Shown here: piece by piece, positions 9,941 through 19,859 of the stretch
Position numbering within the stretch: position 1 is the stretch's first letter
How the letters are laid out: every line of letters starts with the position of its first letter
NCBI RefSeq assembly: GCF_003589595.1
Contig: NW_020654748.1
Coordinates: 62,001 to 126,000 of the forward strand
Reading direction: 5' to 3'
From: Hyposmocoma kahamanoa
Lineage: Eukaryota; Arthropoda; Insecta; Lepidoptera; Cosmopterigidae
Length of the DNA stretch: 64,000 nucleotides
Translations under genes and position numbers: made by a program
Notes under the pieces: generated by a model
The model's database searches: none
Told to the model about the DNA's origin: nothing
The model's input: only the letters and a program-made list of their open reading frames with translations

Positions 9941-10729
9941 ATCAACAACTTCATCAGCAATCTAGTGAACTCCAGTCAAAGAACGATCACAATTGGGCAA
10001 GAAGAATCTACCAACTCAAGGATGGCTGTTAGGATAACTTCATCAAACGTAATCTTTACACTGGGCAAAGCTGAAAATCTGCAATACGTGACCAACTGGC
10101 TTGATTGCCATAGGAACGGAGGAGAAATAAGAGAAGGTAACCCCGTTTGCTCAGATGAAATTAAGGTGTCTATTAAGCTTGGATTTATAGCACTCTTGTC
10201 TTCTACGTCTCTGGCGGGTGTTAGGACTGCCATAACCGCAACACGCCCCAGAGAGGTTGACATTGTTACTAATGATCAGGCTGCTCTAGCCATCATACTG
10301 ACAAGCTTAATGTCTATGGCCAAACCCGTCACGGATAGAAACCACGGGGCTTATAAGAAGAGGTGGGCGTCGGTTCATGCCTCGCAAAATACAGTTGACA
10401 GAGTAGATTCTGCCAAGTGAACGCACATTATTGCAATGGAGGCAAGTTTCTGCGCATTACTTGCTGGGCAGAAACTGGCTGGGTTTTAGAGCCGACCTCG
10501 CAAAGAGGGTGGTCACCATGACTAACTGACGGGAGCTGAAGATTCTGTCCTCCAACAAATCCTCATGGTATGGAAGTTTTCCTCCCTACAGGCCGTGCAA
10601 TATATGAAAAGATTCATCAGGTCTCATTGCAAAGCCTTGGAAATTCCAGTTGTATTAGACCAAGTCATAGAATTGCACCGTCATTGGACTACTCCAAACG
10701 AAGAAGATATCTCTGTGGCACAGCGTACT
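9941..10729 (+). pseudogene. Unassigned coding remnant, possibly endogenous viral nucleoprotein-like (5' part)
   Basis: One frame is readable from 9941 (after a stop at 9938-9940) to about 10729, broken only by stops at 10418-10420, 10487-10489 and 10523-10525. The first segment is open for 159 codons and the last (10526 on) for about 68. Codon use is less AT-biased than the flanks, and the amino-acid composition is that of a folded soluble protein (LGFIALLSSTSLAGVRTAI; DQAALAIILTSLMSMAKP). The first ATG-like start is not obvious; a GTG at 9965 is not a eukaryotic start. The tone of the sequence and of the 3' part (11031-11306) recalls nucleoproteins of arthropod negative-strand RNA viruses. 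That is an impression, not a motif match. It could equally be an unknown transposon or host pseudogene. Confidence 0.35.
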
Positions 10730-11030
10730 ATTTATTTATTTATTTATTATATTACATATTGCTTACAGATTAATATCCAAACACAATAGTAATTCTTAAG
10801 CTAATATCATATATTGAAATAATAATGTAATCATACTTAATAAAGAATAGATACAAAATAAATTGAATGAAAATTTACAAATAATTGAATTTTATATATT
10901 GCATAAAATAAACTGAATAAAAAATTTAGATAAAAATAACATATCATGGAATTGGACATTACATTATTAACAATCAAATTTTAAAACATAAGAGATATAG
11001 ACATAAATTTTAAAAGATATAGAGTTTAAG
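10730..11030. mobile_element. AT-rich insertion splitting the coding remnant
   Basis: A 300-bp AT-rich block begins with TATT/TTTA repeats ('atttatttatttatttatt') and separates two coding-like parts. The left junction reads '...cgtac', and the right flank begins '...gtacagc', so GTAC may be a 4-bp target duplication. The start resembles the ATTTATTTA 3' tail of a LINE inserted in minus orientation. No ORF. Confidence 0.45.
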
Positions 11031-11306
11031 TACAGCAGAGTCATCATCAACCCGGCAGCACACTCAGATTTCAACCACTCTCGCTACCCTGATCTCTACT
11101 ACGCGGCTGTCCAATTTGCCAAAGTTCAGGGTCTCATCGGTGCTAATTTCCAGGTGTCAGCCAGCCACCCGGCGACACAAAAAGTATTGATAGACAAAAA
11201 TATTAACACGGTGGCTGCAGAGAAGTTAGGTGAGCTTTCACCGGAGGCTATCGAAAAACTTAGAAGTCTTGGTTATCCGGTAGGTGAGCAGAAGAATAAG
11301 ACATGA
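11031..11306 (+). pseudogene. Unassigned coding remnant, possibly endogenous viral nucleoprotein-like (3' part)
   Basis: There are ninety-one open codons ending at TGA 11304-11306, preceded by the AT-rich insertion and lacking their own start. The translation is highly protein-like, with a tyrosine/aromatic-rich stretch (SRYPDLYYAAVQFAK) and a helical C-terminal part (ELSPEAIEKLRSLGYPVGEQ). It is too short for an automatic ORF cut-off and is in a different frame from the 5' part, as expected if the insertion or an indel shifted it. Just after the stop, another frame is acidic then basic (about 11307-11370, ETEEDERED then RRERRR). The viral link is a hypothesis only. Confidence 0.35.
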
Positions 11307-11379
11307 GACAGATTCGGAGACTGAGGAGGATGAGCGTGAGGATGGGAGGAGAGAAAGAAGAAGGCAAAGATGACAATAA

Positions 11380-12280
11380 AATTTGGCTAGGGATAACATC
11401 AACGAGACTGTATAAGTATAAGATTCTAAATATAAGGATAGCGTGGTAATTATATGCAAATTCCTGTGATAAATAAATAAATATTTTAACAATCATTATC
11501 CTACATTCAATTCTTACGGAGTGTTTGCCGAAAAAGTGTAAATTATGCATCGTTTCTCTTCCTCCAAAAGATGGGGTAAGGGAAACAGTCATCGTATTTC
11601 TTATAAGGGTAATGTATGTATATGTCGTGTTGTAAAGATTTCACAACTGCCAAACTTTGTTCTTTCGGCTTTTGTATTTGGAACATCATAGCAACATCTC
11701 ATCACAATCGTTTACTAATTTCGTTAATTACTTTATTTGTCTGTGTTATCGACTGAGATACTACAGTACTAAAGTTTAGATTACGAGTTGTTTCAAGTCC
11801 TTCTTTCCCCGGTGTTCCCCTTACCGTAGCCTGGCCCTAATTATTTCTTTCATAACAGTTAGGTACATACTAAAAGAATGGAGTTTAAGTATCCTGTGAG
11901 AGACAGGAGCCTGAACTAGGATGCCCCTGTATCTTAAGACTCTTGATTCCACCTTTTGATTGTACGAATGTCTTTAGGTGTGTACGTGCAAGTGCTCGGG
12001 CTTTGTGCGCGTTCGTGTCATACAAAGTTTCTCCATGTAATCATTTGAGTAAGTCACGTTGCAATCATTTTCTTACATTTCCATTAAAAATGTCTTTTAT
12101 CTGCACAGATTTGCCGCTGAAGTTATACTTATTAACATCATTTTATGGTCTTGTACCCGAAGTTCCAGATAAATAAATAGACGTAAGTGAATTTTGAGTG
12201 CTGCCATAGCAATAGTACGTAGAAATAAGGTCTCTTAGAAAGTTATATAAAGTATGATTATGTGACAGAGTGAAAAATAC
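11380..12280. other. No gene seen
   Basis: The minus frames 11238-11492 and 11260-11592 are antisense to the preceding coding-like segment or low complexity. The plus frame 11943-12176 has no motif. 'ataaataaataaat' near 11470 could be a LINE tail. Confidence 0.3.
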
Positions 12281-12284
12281 TGTG

Positions 12285-12440
12285 ATTCGTAAACAATGTG
12301 GTTTGAAAGAGGACGTGGTGACTAAAAGAGAATAAGGTATATTGAAGTGGTTTCGACACGTGGAGCGGGTGAAAAAAGTGGTATGGTAAAAGAGCTAATG
12401 TTGAAGGCAATATTGAAAGAGAACGTTATTCTGTCCGAAT
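12285..12440 (+). pseudogene. LINE C-terminal remnant (GLKEDVVTK / FRHVERV block)
   Basis: The plus strand reads CGLKEDVVTKRE, a stop, then GILKWFRHVERVKK. This corresponds to the 'GL..DV..KIEK.MLRWFGHVERM' block near the C-terminus of a common arthropod LINE. The copy at 36055-37145 carries the next block (YVERMNEIRLTK). Truncated on both sides. Confidence 0.65.
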
Positions 12441-12449
12441 AAATTAAGT

Positions 12450-13315
12450 GAATTTTAAAATTATTCGAGTTTTTGTAATAAAAAGTTCCATAGTTTATCT
12501 TTAGCTCATCACGAGCTGCAGCGGAAAGCGGTGATTTTTATTACTAAGCATTAAACTATTTGCAGCTGATATAGTAAACAACGGCGCACCACCCACTTGG
12601 GTTACACCACTTCGTAAGACAATTTTCTAGCTCATCAATGCGGTGAGAACGAGTTTTCTATCATAAATACGATATAAGAAACTTCGTTATTCGATTATGC
12701 AAATGTAAAACACTAAATTAAACTATATTACGATAATGCTAAGTTAGGTAGATTTGAAATGCAAAGACACCCAAGTTGTGTTATCATAATTTTAAATAAA
12801 TGCAACCTTACTTTGTAACTAAGTATAAATTGTTGGTTTTAGCACTTGTCATTTTAGACAGCAACACACATATAACATGACATGATGAACAAAACTGAAT
12901 ATTAAGATAGGATAGCTGCAAAAGACGCCACAAAGTTAAACTAAAACAAATGGGACGAACAGTTTGGAATGAGTCTTCAATCATAGACTTCCTAGTCTTT
13001 TTATGTATTTATTTATTAATTGGCTTTGGTAGACATGTTACATTTAAAATGTTATATGCACCCAGTAAGAGTATAACAAATGATAATTCTTTTGAGCAAA
13101 AATTAAAATAAATAATACAATTTGAATACTAGTTTATAGTTTCATAAGACAAGCAATATTATTTATGAGAGTCATCTTCAAAATATTCATTAACTGAGTA
13201 ATAGCATTTTTGATTTAGTAATAATTTGCGTTTGTTACAAAATGTGAGGTTTCTTTCCATTTTTTTGATTTAAAAGCAAATAAATTGGAGAATATTTATA
13301 AAAATTCTTTTCAGA
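12450..13315. other. AT-rich sequence, possible LINE tail
   Basis: 'tatttatttattaattggctttgg' at about 13003 resembles the 3' tail of a minus-oriented LINE. Nothing else recognised. Confidence 0.3.
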
Positions 13316-13319
13316 AACT

Positions 13320-13412
13320 TATTCATTACGTTTGATCAGTTTAAAAGATGACGGCCCAAAGACACCGCCTTGACGGACCCCCATGTCGAGCCGCAGTTTT
13401 ATATTGGTTTTT
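13320..13412 (-). pseudogene. Degenerate RT motif fragment
   Basis: The minus strand encodes LDMGVRQGGVFGPSSF, matching the GVRQG..LGP..F block (RT motif 4) of non-LTR retrotransposons. Only about 30 codons are readable. The AT-rich DNA before it may be the rest of the same decayed copy. Confidence 0.5.
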
Positions 13413-13414
13413 AA

Positions 13415-14435
13415 TATGGGTTTATAATCAACTCTACGAACAATGACGCTATAAAAATCAAATGGTTAAGTCAATTGTAATCATCACGTTTATTAATAGT
13501 ATAATTTATCATTCTGACCTGCATACATTTTCTTAAGTCTACGGTTAGCTTACTCTATATTATAGACCATTGAATCAGGCTTAACATAATTTTAGCTTCG
13601 ACCGACAACGTCCTTATCTGGAATCGAGAAGAAACTGCTAGATTCGTACGACTCAATCTACGCACAGTATCAGATTACTGATATAATTCACACGGTCAAG
13701 TCAAAGAATGAAGCGTATATATTTTTAAATGGATACAAATAACAACCCGTATGTATACTATAGCACAGATCCGCAATATTCAGTCGACATTGTACTTTTA
13801 TAGTATACGATAAAAATGTTACTTATATTTTGATGTTTAACGTCCTATAGTTAGAAAGGATATTAAATAAGCTTAATAACAATATAATAAAATTAAATAA
13901 TCTATTGTCAACTTTCAGTAACAAGGATTTCCATCACAAAAGACACAAAGCTAATAGCATTGGTCAAAAAGCTAGTAACACTGACTGAGGTAGCAGCAGA
14001 GTTTTAGTTAATTATTATATAAAAAAAATATACACAATTCATAATTTTAAAATTACAGTTTGCAAAATTTCTGTGTAAGCCTTTGAAATCCTAAGCAAAA
14101 AATTATTAGGCAACTAGGAATTCACAATATTCTTGTAGCAATTTTTTTATAGTTCTGAATTTACCAATTGAACTGTACGAGTAATTGGGTCCATATTGCC
14201 TCAAAAGCTTTAACTTAGTAATCTTTTACCTTATACCATACCGGGACAGTCATTACCGCCGCCCACCAACAAGCCTCACTGGTAGTTAAGGCGAAATGTC
14301 TTCTTTAAGGTAACAAGACACCTATGGACTCATTCCGTTTTATGGTACTGTTACTGCCACATAGGTTTCGAGCTGATTCACAAGAGGATTCATTTCATTC
14401 TTTAACTTTGGCAAATTGTATTTTGTATTGCTATA
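13415..14435. other. No gene seen
   Basis: AT-rich sequence with no frames above threshold and no recognised repeats. Confidence 0.35.
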
Positions 14436-14439
14436 CCCG

Positions 14440-14530
14440 ACGGACTCGGTGGCTTATTAGTTAGTTTTGTGGATTCTAGATGATGAAAAACCTCGATTCC
14501 CGATAGGTTCAATTTGGGTCCAAGTTTATT
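14440..14530 (+). repeat. Possible degenerate tRNA-derived SINE head
   Basis: 'ggactcggtggcttattagttag' resembles a pol III box A (TGGCNNAGTNG), and 'gataggttcaatttgggtcc' resembles box B (GGTTCRANTCC) about 60 bases later. Both are imperfect. No cloverleaf can be drawn. Confidence 0.35.
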
Positions 14531-14534
14531 ACTT

Positions 14535-15685
14535 TACTAAATTGGTTCTTGTCTGGCTGTTCTGGAGGTAACTTTGTTGTTCGCGTACTTTCTTACAGTG
14601 AATTCCTAGATTTGAGAGCAGATTACCGGTGCAGTTGTTTGTAGCATTACAATTTTTTTATTATCATCACGGTAGGATCGCAATTAGTGATAGTTTTGTC
14701 ACCAATAATCGCTTTGTACGCCACACATTTCGAATTCACTGTTTAAATTATTAATTGTCAAAATTATAGAAGATGAAGAGGTCTATAGAAGACCGTCATG
14801 TTTTATTTTGTCACTAATAAAAAAATACCCTTAAAGATTTCAAAATTAAATTTTGAAAGTAAACAAGCCAAGAAATATTTTTAACTAAGTATTTTTAATG
14901 CTTTCCTCTGCTATTAAATTAACAAAAAGAAGTTTCAATGTTGATGTAATTGGCATGCAAATACTTAACTTGTTAAGTCAACAAGTGAACAAGATGACGG
15001 GGGCACCAAGTTGGAAAGTTGCAGCGATTTAATTTATAATGATACAAAGAATTCTCTAGAATAGATTTCGCGCCCTCTTATAATAATTTCACTAAAATCC
15101 CAAAATTATTTGTGGGAATCAATTAGAATTGATAAAACAAATAACGTAAATGTGGTACCAATCCTATATGTCTCTTTGATGGCGCCATATATATATATAT
15201 ATATAACATATATAGATATCTTTAAAATAGAATTCATCAGTTTCCCTAAAATGTGATATTCTGAATTTTATCCCTTTATATTGAGCGTGCAACTTGTAAG
15301 TTTTTATTATAAAAAGAATGTTACTGCAAATCCGGGTCCAACTGCCCAAAAACAAAATGCATATTATTATGTTTTCAAAAAAATGACAGTGAGCACGATC
15401 ATCGTAAATTCTTAATGTATGGTCAATAGACAAGATGAAAGCAGCTCGTAGGTTTTGTGTCGCAACATTTTAATTTGTATTAGGCTAAAGTTACACTACA
15501 ATCGAATTCGCCTAAGTCGATTTCCTGGTAATCAATATCTAGTTGTAGATTATCATAACCGGTGTGATTTGTGATAATGGGTTAATTATACCCGAAACAA
15601 CAGACTCAAGAAGAGAGTTAGTAGCGAAAGGACTTTAATTCCTAAGTTACATTTGTGAATGTATAGTAGAAGATAATAAGAAGGT
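14535..15685. other. AT-rich; short AT dinucleotide repeat
   Basis: The only feature is an (AT)n run at 15187-15205. The minus frame 15164-15433 spans that run and is not coding-like. Confidence 0.4.
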
Positions 15686-15689
15686 TCAG

Positions 15690-15815
15690 GTTCACAAACC
15701 TTGGAAAACATCTGAATTCCCCAACAAGCATTAGGCCAGTGTTACAACAATGTGGACAATGGTCTGAACTCTCTCTTTACAAGTGAACCATACCCATCTG
15801 TGGGATGTATAATAA
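15690..15815 (+). repeat. LINE 3' tail, RTE-like
   Basis: 'taggccagtgttacaacaatgtggacaatggtctgaactctc...' corresponds to the 'ggccagcgtggtggactatggcctaaaccctctc' 3' block of lepidopteran RTE-like elements. Diverged and noncoding. Confidence 0.45.
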
Positions 15816-15819
15816 GTAG

Positions 15820-17050
15820 ATAATTACGTCGTATATAGATTGATGGTGAGTAGATTCAAGAAAGGACACAATTGAGAGATGATTACAGAAATTCATATGT
15901 CAGAAAGCTAGATCAGAAGGTCAGGATAGAGAAACATCAAGAAGTTTTTATCTTAAACCTATCTGATAGGGCTTGTAAGGTTTTAAAGGCAGAGCGCCTT
16001 GCAATCGCACTAGGGCCTTTAACTTCGCTGTTAAGCGCTCGGCTAGTACTGTACTGTACTTATATTATTACATCTTTGAGGAGCGTTTAAATTTCAAAAT
16101 AATTCTTTAATATTCCTTATTTCTCTGGCATGAGGCCGGTTTACCTTACGCAATAGCGGCATAACAAGAATATAACGTACTAAATTCAAATTCTTCCAAA
16201 TTACACTTGAAATCGTTGTACATTATAATTTTAATTATACCAATATACTGTTCTATAGTGATTCAACTTACTTAAAATCAAGTGAAATTGTGGACATGCA
16301 TGTGTCTATTTTAGATACAAATTTTTTATCCAGTCTTGGAAATCACTATCAGTTAAACATAACGATAATTCAAAATTTAGATACTTCTTTCCTTTTCACG
16401 TAAACGGAGTCTAAGACTACATTAATGCATTAAGAATAAAACATGTTTCTCAAATACTAATGTAGAATAAGTGCATTTATGTAAATACACAATTGCACTC
16501 TATCTCATCGTTCGTATTGTGATACCTTCATTGACTTTTAAATAACTTCATTGCATGATGGAATTACAAGTTTTTTTAAACTTTATTGAAATATCTGTCT
16601 GTGAGGGTCTTCTATTTATTTATCAGGAAAATATGCCACAACACGTATGAGATAAACCACAAACTAAATTACAACAAATTGTCGATATTGGTAAAGGTAT
16701 CATTAATTTTTTAACATATTCTATGTATTCATAGTCATATTGTAAGCTTTTCATGCCGTCTGAATATGACAAGTATTAGTTATTGATTTACGAACATTTC
16801 TTAAGTGACTAAATTGGCTATGAAATGTTATTTTGTTTTGTATTGTCTCAGTTGACTTGACTATAATTCGACCGAATTTATACTTACTACGTACCTATAG
16901 AACAAGCTCGTGACTTACACACTCACCTACACATACACATTCACCAAACTCATTAAAACTCTCTCTCCCTCTCATAGACAGAAACACAGCCACACATCCA
17001 CGCGCGCATGCATAGAACACACGCACAAAGGTACACATGAGCGCAAGCTA
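15820..17050. other. No gene seen; CA-rich low complexity near 16.9-17.0 kb
   Basis: The frame 15872-16090 has no motif. 16915-17035 is rich in cacac/acac and explains the threonine/histidine-rich frame at 16910-17131. Confidence 0.35.
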
Positions 17051-17053
17051 AAG

Positions 17054-17085
17054 ATTTATTTATTTATTTATTTATTTATTTATTT
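17054..17085. repeat. (ATTT)n microsatellite
   Basis: About eight perfect ATTT units lie immediately upstream of the LINE remnant that starts near 17097. The same motif occurs at the ends of other LINE fragments in this window. Confidence 0.9.
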
Positions 17086-17096
17086 GACACTCAAGA

Positions 17097-17845
17097 CCCA
17101 GTCTCCGATTGTGGCGATGCCAATTTTGTGAATTTAGCGCTACCAAAACGCAGGCGTATCTATTCTCCACAAAACGGAATCCCTTTGAGCTGACTCCAAC
17201 TTTTCGTGATATATCCATACCGATAGCCGACTGTCTCCAGCTACTTGGAATGGGACTTGTCATCCAATTTCAACTTCGGCAGATACATTGAATCCATGCC
17301 AAAAATGCAGCAAGGAAGCTCGGTATCCTTTCCAAGGTGAAGCGTTACTTCATACAGGGACAGTTGCTTCAGCTGTACCAAGCACAAGTCCGATCGTGCA
17401 TGGAGTACTGCTGCCACCTTTGGAATGGCTCTACTTCATACCAACTGGCCACCTTGGATTCAATTGACAATCGTACCAAGAGGCTTATAGGTGATTCGAA
17501 ATTAGTGGAAGCGAAGCTACATCACCTTGAACACTGCTTTTCAGTATTTTACAGGATAAATCACGGATAGTGTGCGATGGAATTACTCGATTTAATTCCG
17601 CCTTCCCTTTTCCATCACCAGGAGACTAAGCGTAGGCTTGGGTTCGACCCATATTTGTGGATATTCCAAAGATCCGCACGAAGTGTTGCGCTTTCACATT
17701 TTTATGGCAAATGGCTATGGAGTGCAATTCCCTGGCGCCCAAGAGACGCGCAAAGCCGCTCAGATGCTACCAAGCGGCGCCGCTCGATTCCATGTTTGCA
17801 ATACACAAATTTGTACCTTAATAATTGGAAAATATAGATGAATAT
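17097..17845 (+). pseudogene. CR1/Jockey-like LINE, 3' half of ORF2, degenerate
   Basis: Three plus-strand stretches in series give the region after the RT palm. The first (17109-17291) has FSATKTQAYLFSTKRNPFEL and LQLLGMGL. The second (17300-17570) has QGQLLQLYQAQVRSCMEYCC and LDSIDNRTKRLIGDSKLVEA. The third (17574-17720) has MELLDLIPPSLFHH. Frameshifts and stops between them make it dead. The second and third blocks recur at 32130-32640 (minus) and 40730-40985 (plus), so this is one repeat family. The upstream palm motifs are absent. Confidence 0.8.
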
Positions 17846-17943
17846 GCTATAGGCGAAAAACATGACGCGTCGCGACGCTTTGACTCTGCGCCAGTATGAG
17901 TTGAGTCTAACACTTTATAAAATAATCTCAGTACAGAGTACTG

Positions 17944-18376
17944 AAAAAACCGACCTCAAAAGTAGGTGGAATTACGTCTATTTGCTAAGTTTTATTGAAA
18001 TATCCCCTAGTTCGCCACCATACAGGACTTGACACTGGAGATAATAAAAACAGGTTCTCACTACGACACTACTCAAAGTATATTCAGAGAAAAACGCCTT
18101 GAATTGGAGAAATAGCAAAATCAACCATTAAAGTAATTGCTCCTAAATTAATGTTAGGCGCTATTTATGAAAATGAATCTTCATGCGTGAACAGCCACCC
18201 TTCGAGGTGGATGATTTTCTTCAAAATGAAATGGGATCTCTATGAAAGTCAAGAAATTCCAACAAAAAAAGAATCATGAAAATCGGTTCACAAATACCGG
18301 AGTTATCGCGTAACATACATGCAAAAAAAAAACATACAGACGAATTGAGAACCTCCTCCTTTTTCGAAGTCGGTTA
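17944..18376 (-). mobile_element. Non-autonomous element with 'aaccgac' inverted ends
   Basis: It begins 'aaaaaaccgacctcaaaagta' and ends 'tttttcgaagtcggtt'; the two ends are imperfect inverted copies. The internal blocks 'ttcgccaccatac', 'cgccttgaattggag', 'cgctatttatgaa', 'cttcatgcgtgaacagcc', 'gaatcatgaaaatcggttcacaaataccgg' and 'cctcctccttttt' recur in reverse order at 47020-47430. No ORF and about 430 bp, so it fits a MITE. The superfamily is not determined. Confidence 0.7.
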
Positions 18377-18649
18377 AAAAGTTAGCACGCTCGCACGCAC
18401 GCTTTAACATACAGCTCTACATCTTTATTTTTTAAGTCCAATTTTAGTAGCGAGGGCCTGTTGATACGGACTCTCACAAAGGTATGTAAATATTTTTTGT
18501 CTATTACAGTTATTATTATACTTGTAATTATTATTGTGAAGGAGGTTAGTAAATATGTAGTCATTACATAATAACCATAATATATGTTTGTCTCGATGTC
18601 GGGCACGGGAAATGTATGATCGTTTGACACATCTTCACCAGTTTTCCAA

Positions 18650-18745
18650 GTAGTGAACCTTCTTCGCCGTATAGGTTTCATCACGATGTTTTCCTAGCCA
18701 GAAGTGTTGCTACTGAATATTCACAAATGTAAGTAACTCAGAAAT
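18650..18745 (+). repeat. Dispersed repeat E ('aggtttcatcacgatgttttcc')
   Basis: 'cgccgtataggtttcatcacgatgttttcc...gttgctactgaatattcacaaatgtaagtaact' is the best copy of a family also seen at 29625-29745, 30735-30790, 35150-35290, 45820-45890 and 54325-54490, and inverted at 31497-31640 and 61745-61870. It is common in lepidopteran genomes. Confidence 0.65.
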
Positions 18746-18819
18746 CAATGCCAATTAAGCCACCTGTCTCCCACTAATCTACCACTGCCCAGTAATTACA
18801 TACTACGGCCAATTTGATG

Positions 18820-19105
18820 TTGTGTTTTTCTTCTTCCTGTCCTTATCCCACGCTGGGTAGATCGACACAACATGTATTTTTCTTTCACTCTACCCTATCA
18901 GCCGTCATTTCCATACTTACATCATTCTAATCCATATCATCTTGCACAAAATCCATCTTTTCTTTGGCCTTCCTCTCCTCTTATACCTAATTAACTAACT
19001 AACAGTCTTCTTGTCACATGATACTCTTCTCTCGGCATGACATATCCATACCACGCTAACCTATTGCTCCTCATCTTTTCCGTCACTGGCGCCACTATTG
19101 TTGTC
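18820..19105 (-). pseudogene. RTE-like LINE ORF2 C-terminal remnant
   Basis: The minus strand reads APVTEKMRSNRLAWYGHVM (about 19045-19100) and, after a frameshift, a block like GRGRPKKRWMDCVQDDM (about 18930-18985) and EMTADRVERK. The order 'RL.W.GHV.R', 'GRP.KRW.D...DD', 'D R..W' is typical of RTE-type C-termini. The plus frame 19037-19222 is its antisense shadow. Confidence 0.75.
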
Positions 19106-19109
19106 AATA

Positions 19110-19620
19110 AAAACTACGGTGGAAGGAAAGCGAGCTTAATTTCTTACGTATCCTATAACCAACTGCAAGAAACCTTCGTAACAATATTGACCGCATTCTA
19201 CAACCGATCGAGGCAACATTAAGAATTGATAAACGTTTAATCAAACACCGGTTCTAGATAACTGCGAATTGCTGGTTAACTTTAAATTATCTTTGGAAAC
19301 TTATTGCTCGTAGTTGGATATTAAATTTGTGTGAGGGATTGTGGTTTGGTGCAAGATACGAGCAATCATTTCCTAATATTGCCTGAAACTGCCAGAGATA
19401 TAAAGACTTGATATAACAAAAAACACATACACGTCAAAGTGCTTCTATTACATGAAAGTCATAACAATTATCCGAACTACCTCGAACAAATTACGGAACA
19501 TGTGAAATTTTTTTTTTCTTCTATTTTTTAACGACTATTTTAGTTATTTTTTTTACGACACTAAGTTACGGAACGAAGGAATAGTGCGCCTCGTGTTACG
19601 CAACACGCTTGTCCAGAGCA
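19110..19620. other. No gene seen
   Basis: AT-rich sequence with no recognised repeat until the next repeat B copy. Confidence 0.35.
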
Positions 19621-19624
19621 GTTG

Positions 19625-19770
19625 ATGCAGTTTCATGGAATACAGCTTATGTCTAAGGGTGACGGACGCAGTGACAATGGACTGTAACTGTTATGGACAG
19701 GCGTGTAGCTTATCATCAGGCATGCGATTTGTTTGTCCCGTCGCTTTAAATTATATAAAAAAAGTTGCTG
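19625..19770 (+). repeat. Dispersed repeat B
   Basis: The 3' half of the family: 'gtctaagggtgacggacgcagtgac', 'gttatggacaggcgtgtagct' and 'tcaggcatgcgatttgtttgtcccgtcgctt'. Confidence 0.65.
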
Positions 19771-19859
19771 TTACATTGATATTTCTAATTAACGATCAGC
19801 ACTGGGCTTCGTCAATAGGTACTAAAGTAAAAAAAAACTGGGATTTGGATGAGATTTTA

